Below, in pieces: positions 61,494 to 64,000 of a DNA stretch of 64,000 nucleotides (the stretch's first letter is position 1; each line of letters begins with the position of its first letter). Origin of the DNA: Vespula vulgaris (lineage: Eukaryota > Arthropoda > Insecta > Hymenoptera > Vespidae); NCBI RefSeq assembly GCF_905475345.1, contig NC_066605.1, positions 1,110,001 through 1,174,000 of the forward strand, written 5' to 3'. Both the position numbers and the translations under genes were made by a program. The notes beneath the pieces were generated by a model, which did no database searches, was not told the DNA's origin, and saw only the letters and a list, made by a program, of their open reading frames with translations.

Positions 61494-64000
61494 CTAAAAC
61501 AAAAGAAACAGTATAGAAATACGAAAATGTGAGTGTAACACATTGTACTTGCGTAAAATCTTCGTTAGTCCGCGCTCCAATGGCATCCTATGGAAATTTC
61601 TATGTCCCCCATGGAGGAAGACTGTCAACGACCTCCGAGAGTGCAAAGTGGAAATCTAAAAGAAAAAGAATAGTATAGAAAGTGGAAAATAAGAATGATA
61701 CAACATTGTACTTGCGTAAAATCTTCGTTAGTCCGCGCTCCTATGGCATCCTATGGAAATTTCTATGTCCCCCATGGAGGAAGACTGTCAACGGCCTCCG
61801 AGAGTGCACATTGACAATCTAAAACAAAAAAGAAAGTATAGAAAGTGGAAAATAAGAATGATACAACATTGTACTTGCGTAAAATCTTCGTTAGTCCGCG
61901 CTCCTATGGCATCCTATGGAAATTTCTATGTCCCCCATGGAGGAAGACTGTCAACGACCTCCGAGAGTGCAAAGTGGAAATCTAAAACAAAAAGAATAGT
62001 ATAAAAAGTGGAAAATAGGTATGATACAACATTGTACTTGCGTAAAATCTTCGTTAGTCATCGCTCTTATGGCAGTCTGTGAAAATTTCCAAGTTCTCTC
62101 GACGAAGTCCAAAACACAAATGAACTAGTAACTGTTATGGTCGGTCAAAGAACCGACTTTGTTGTCGTCACTCGATGGCATGTATCCCCACTTCGCATTT
62201 AAGTCTAAAATCAATAATCTTTTGTATACTCCTATTAACTATTCGTTAATATTCGCTCCTATGGCATCCTATGGAAATTTCTATGTCCTCCATGGAGAAC
62301 GGCTGTCAACGGCCTCCGAGAGTGCACAGTGGAAATCTAAAACAAAAAAGAAAGTATAGAAAGTGGAAAATAGGAATGATACAACATTGTACTTGCGTAA
62401 AATCTCCGTTAGTCCGCGCTCCTATGGCATCCTATGGAAATTTCTATGTCCCCCATGGAGGAAGACTGTCAACGGCCTCCGAGAGTGCACATTGACAATC
62501 TAAAACAAAAAAGAAAGTATAGAAAGTGGAAAATAAGAATGATACAACATTGTACTTGCGTAAAATCTTCGTTAGTCCGCGCTCCTATGGCATCCTATGG
62601 AAATTTCTATGTCCCCCATGGAGGAAGACTGTCAAGAACCTCCGAGAGTGCAAAGTGGAAATCTAAAACAAAAAGAATAGTATAAAAAGTGGAAAATAGG
62701 TATGAGACAACATTGTACTTGCGTAAAATCTTCGTTAGTCCGCGCTCCTATGGCATCCTATGGAAATTTCTATGTCCCCCATGGAGGAAGACTGTCAACG
62801 ACCTCCGAGAGTGCACAGTGGAAATCTAAAACAAAAAAGAAAGTATAGAAAGTGGAAAATAGGAATGATACAACATTGTACTTGCGTAAAATCTCCGTTA
62901 GTCCGCGCTCCTATGGCATCCTATGGAAATTTCTATGTCCCCCATGGAGGAAGACTGTCAACGGCCTCCGAGAGTGCACATTGACAATCTAAAACAAAAA
63001 AGAAAGTATAGAAAGTGGAAAATAAGAATGATACAACATTGTACTTGCGTAAAATCTTCGTTAGTCCGAGCTCCTATGGCATCCTATGGAAATTTCTATG
63101 TCCCCCATGGAGGAAGACTGTCAACGACCTCCGAGAGTGCAAAGTGGAAATCTAAAACAAAAAGAATAGTATAAAAAGTGGAAAATAGGTATGATACAAC
63201 ATTGTACTTGCGTAAAATCTTCGTTAGTCATCGCTCTTATGGCAGTCTGTGAAAATTTCCAAGTTCTCTCGACGAAGTCCAAAACACAAATGAACTAGTA
63301 ACTGTTATGGTCGGTCAAAGAACCGACTTTGTTGTCGTCACTCGATGGCATGTATCCCCACTTCGCATTTAAGTCTAAAATCAATAATCTTTTGTATACT
63401 CCTATTAACTATTCGTTAATATTCGCTCCTATGGCATCCTATGGAAATTTCTATGTCCTCCATGGAGGAAGTCTGTCAACGGCCTCCGAGAGTGCACAGT
63501 GGAAATCTAAAACAAAAAAAAGTATAGAAAGTGGAAAATAGGAATGATACAACATTGTACTTGCGTAAAATCTTCGTTAGTCCGCGCTCCTATGGCATCC
63601 TATGGAAATTTCTATGTCCCCCATGGAGGAAGACTGTCAACGGCCTCCGAGAGTGCAAAGTGGAAATCTAAAACAAAAAGAATAGTATAGAAAGTGGAAA
63701 ATAAGAATGAGACAACATTGTACTTGCGTAAAATCTTCGTTAGTCCGCGCTCCTATGGCATCCTATGGAAATTTCTATGTCCTCCATGGAGGAAGACTGT
63801 CAAGGACCTCCGAGAGTGCAAAGTGGAAATCTAAAACAAAAAGAATAGTATAAAAAGTGGAAAATAGGTATGATACAACATTGTACTTGCGTAAAATCTT
63901 CGTTAGTCCTCACTCTTATGGCAGTCTGTGAAAATTTCCAAGTTCTCTCGACGAAGTCCAAAACACAAATGAACTAGTAACTGTTATGGTCGGTCAAAGA
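61494..64000 (-). repeat. 163-bp tandem repeat array, continuing beyond the window
   Basis: The core ATGGCATCCTATGGAAATTT recurs with a 163-bp period, with a longer variant unit (GGCAGTCTGTGAAAATTTCC) near 62067, 63239 and 63918. A higher-order period of 1170 bp is seen (62159 and 63329). On the minus strand each unit can be read as about 107 nt of exon-like sequence and a 56-nt segment from GTACAATG to CTTTTTGTTTTAG. ORFs of 60-83 codons are short and unrelated to known families. Confidence 0.9.

Noticed and set aside
33889..64000. Retrotransposon or DNA transposon cluster
   Set aside because: No reverse transcriptase, integrase or transposase frames, no clear terminal repeats and no target-site duplications were seen. 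A non-autonomous ancestor cannot be excluded.
33889..64000. Telomeric DNA or rDNA spacer
   Set aside because: No TTAGG-type repeats and no rRNA gene sequence were recognised.

Overview
The window looks like nuclear DNA of an insect, most likely a hymenopteran. It is AT-rich, has short GT-AG introns and many simple-sequence tracts, and carries a homologue of Prohormone-4, a neuropeptide precursor known from bees and relatives. No prokaryotic, viral or transposon protein is recognisable. Exons were joined by hand from splice sites and reading-frame phase. All five complete gene models close in frame, and their protein sizes suit the families.

Bases 1-31509 are ordinary gene-bearing DNA. In order they hold the 3' end of an unidentified Ser/Thr-rich gene with SxIP motifs (+, 43-1409), a cappuccino/FMN-type formin (-, 4537-10793, 10 exons, 1317 aa), an NKRF-like RNA-processing protein (+, 13071-14820, 7 exons, 396 aa), Prohormone-4 (-, 18801-20793, 4 exons, 202 aa), the EARP tethering subunit VPS50/syndetin (+, 22740-26346, 9 exons, 929 aa) and the small GTPase ARF6 (-, 30635-31509, 4 exons, 175 aa). 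The genes alternate in strand, giving three convergent and two divergent pairs. They are not an operon. VPS50, ARF6 and the formin all act in membrane traffic or actin, but their adjacency is not evidence of a joint function.

Bases 33889-64000 are entirely different: about 30 kb of nested tandem and segmental repeats with no credible protein-coding gene and no visible transposase or reverse transcriptase. Two blocks (33889-44283 and 47206-54160) are built from units carrying conserved stem-loops, several of which vary between copies in a base-pair-preserving way. They are separated and flanked by spacers (44284-46385, 54161-55502), a 192-bp tandem repeat (46386-47155), a 6-kb array of about 110 copies of a 54-bp unit in two variants (55503-61480), and a 163-bp array that runs off the window end (61494-64000).

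On the minus strand this region shows about fifteen copies of a near-ideal 3' splice site, two paralogous introns of 95 and 98 nt, and 55-56 nt intron-like segments in the 163-bp repeats. The best reading is a large, spliced, repeat-derived, probably non-coding minus-strand transcription unit rich in RNA hairpins. This is inference and needs RNA evidence. The 54-bp, 163-bp and 192-bp families share a core motif and seem to descend from one ancestral unit. A block of about 3.7 kb is duplicated almost perfectly 13,261 bp apart, so assembly correctness should be checked first.
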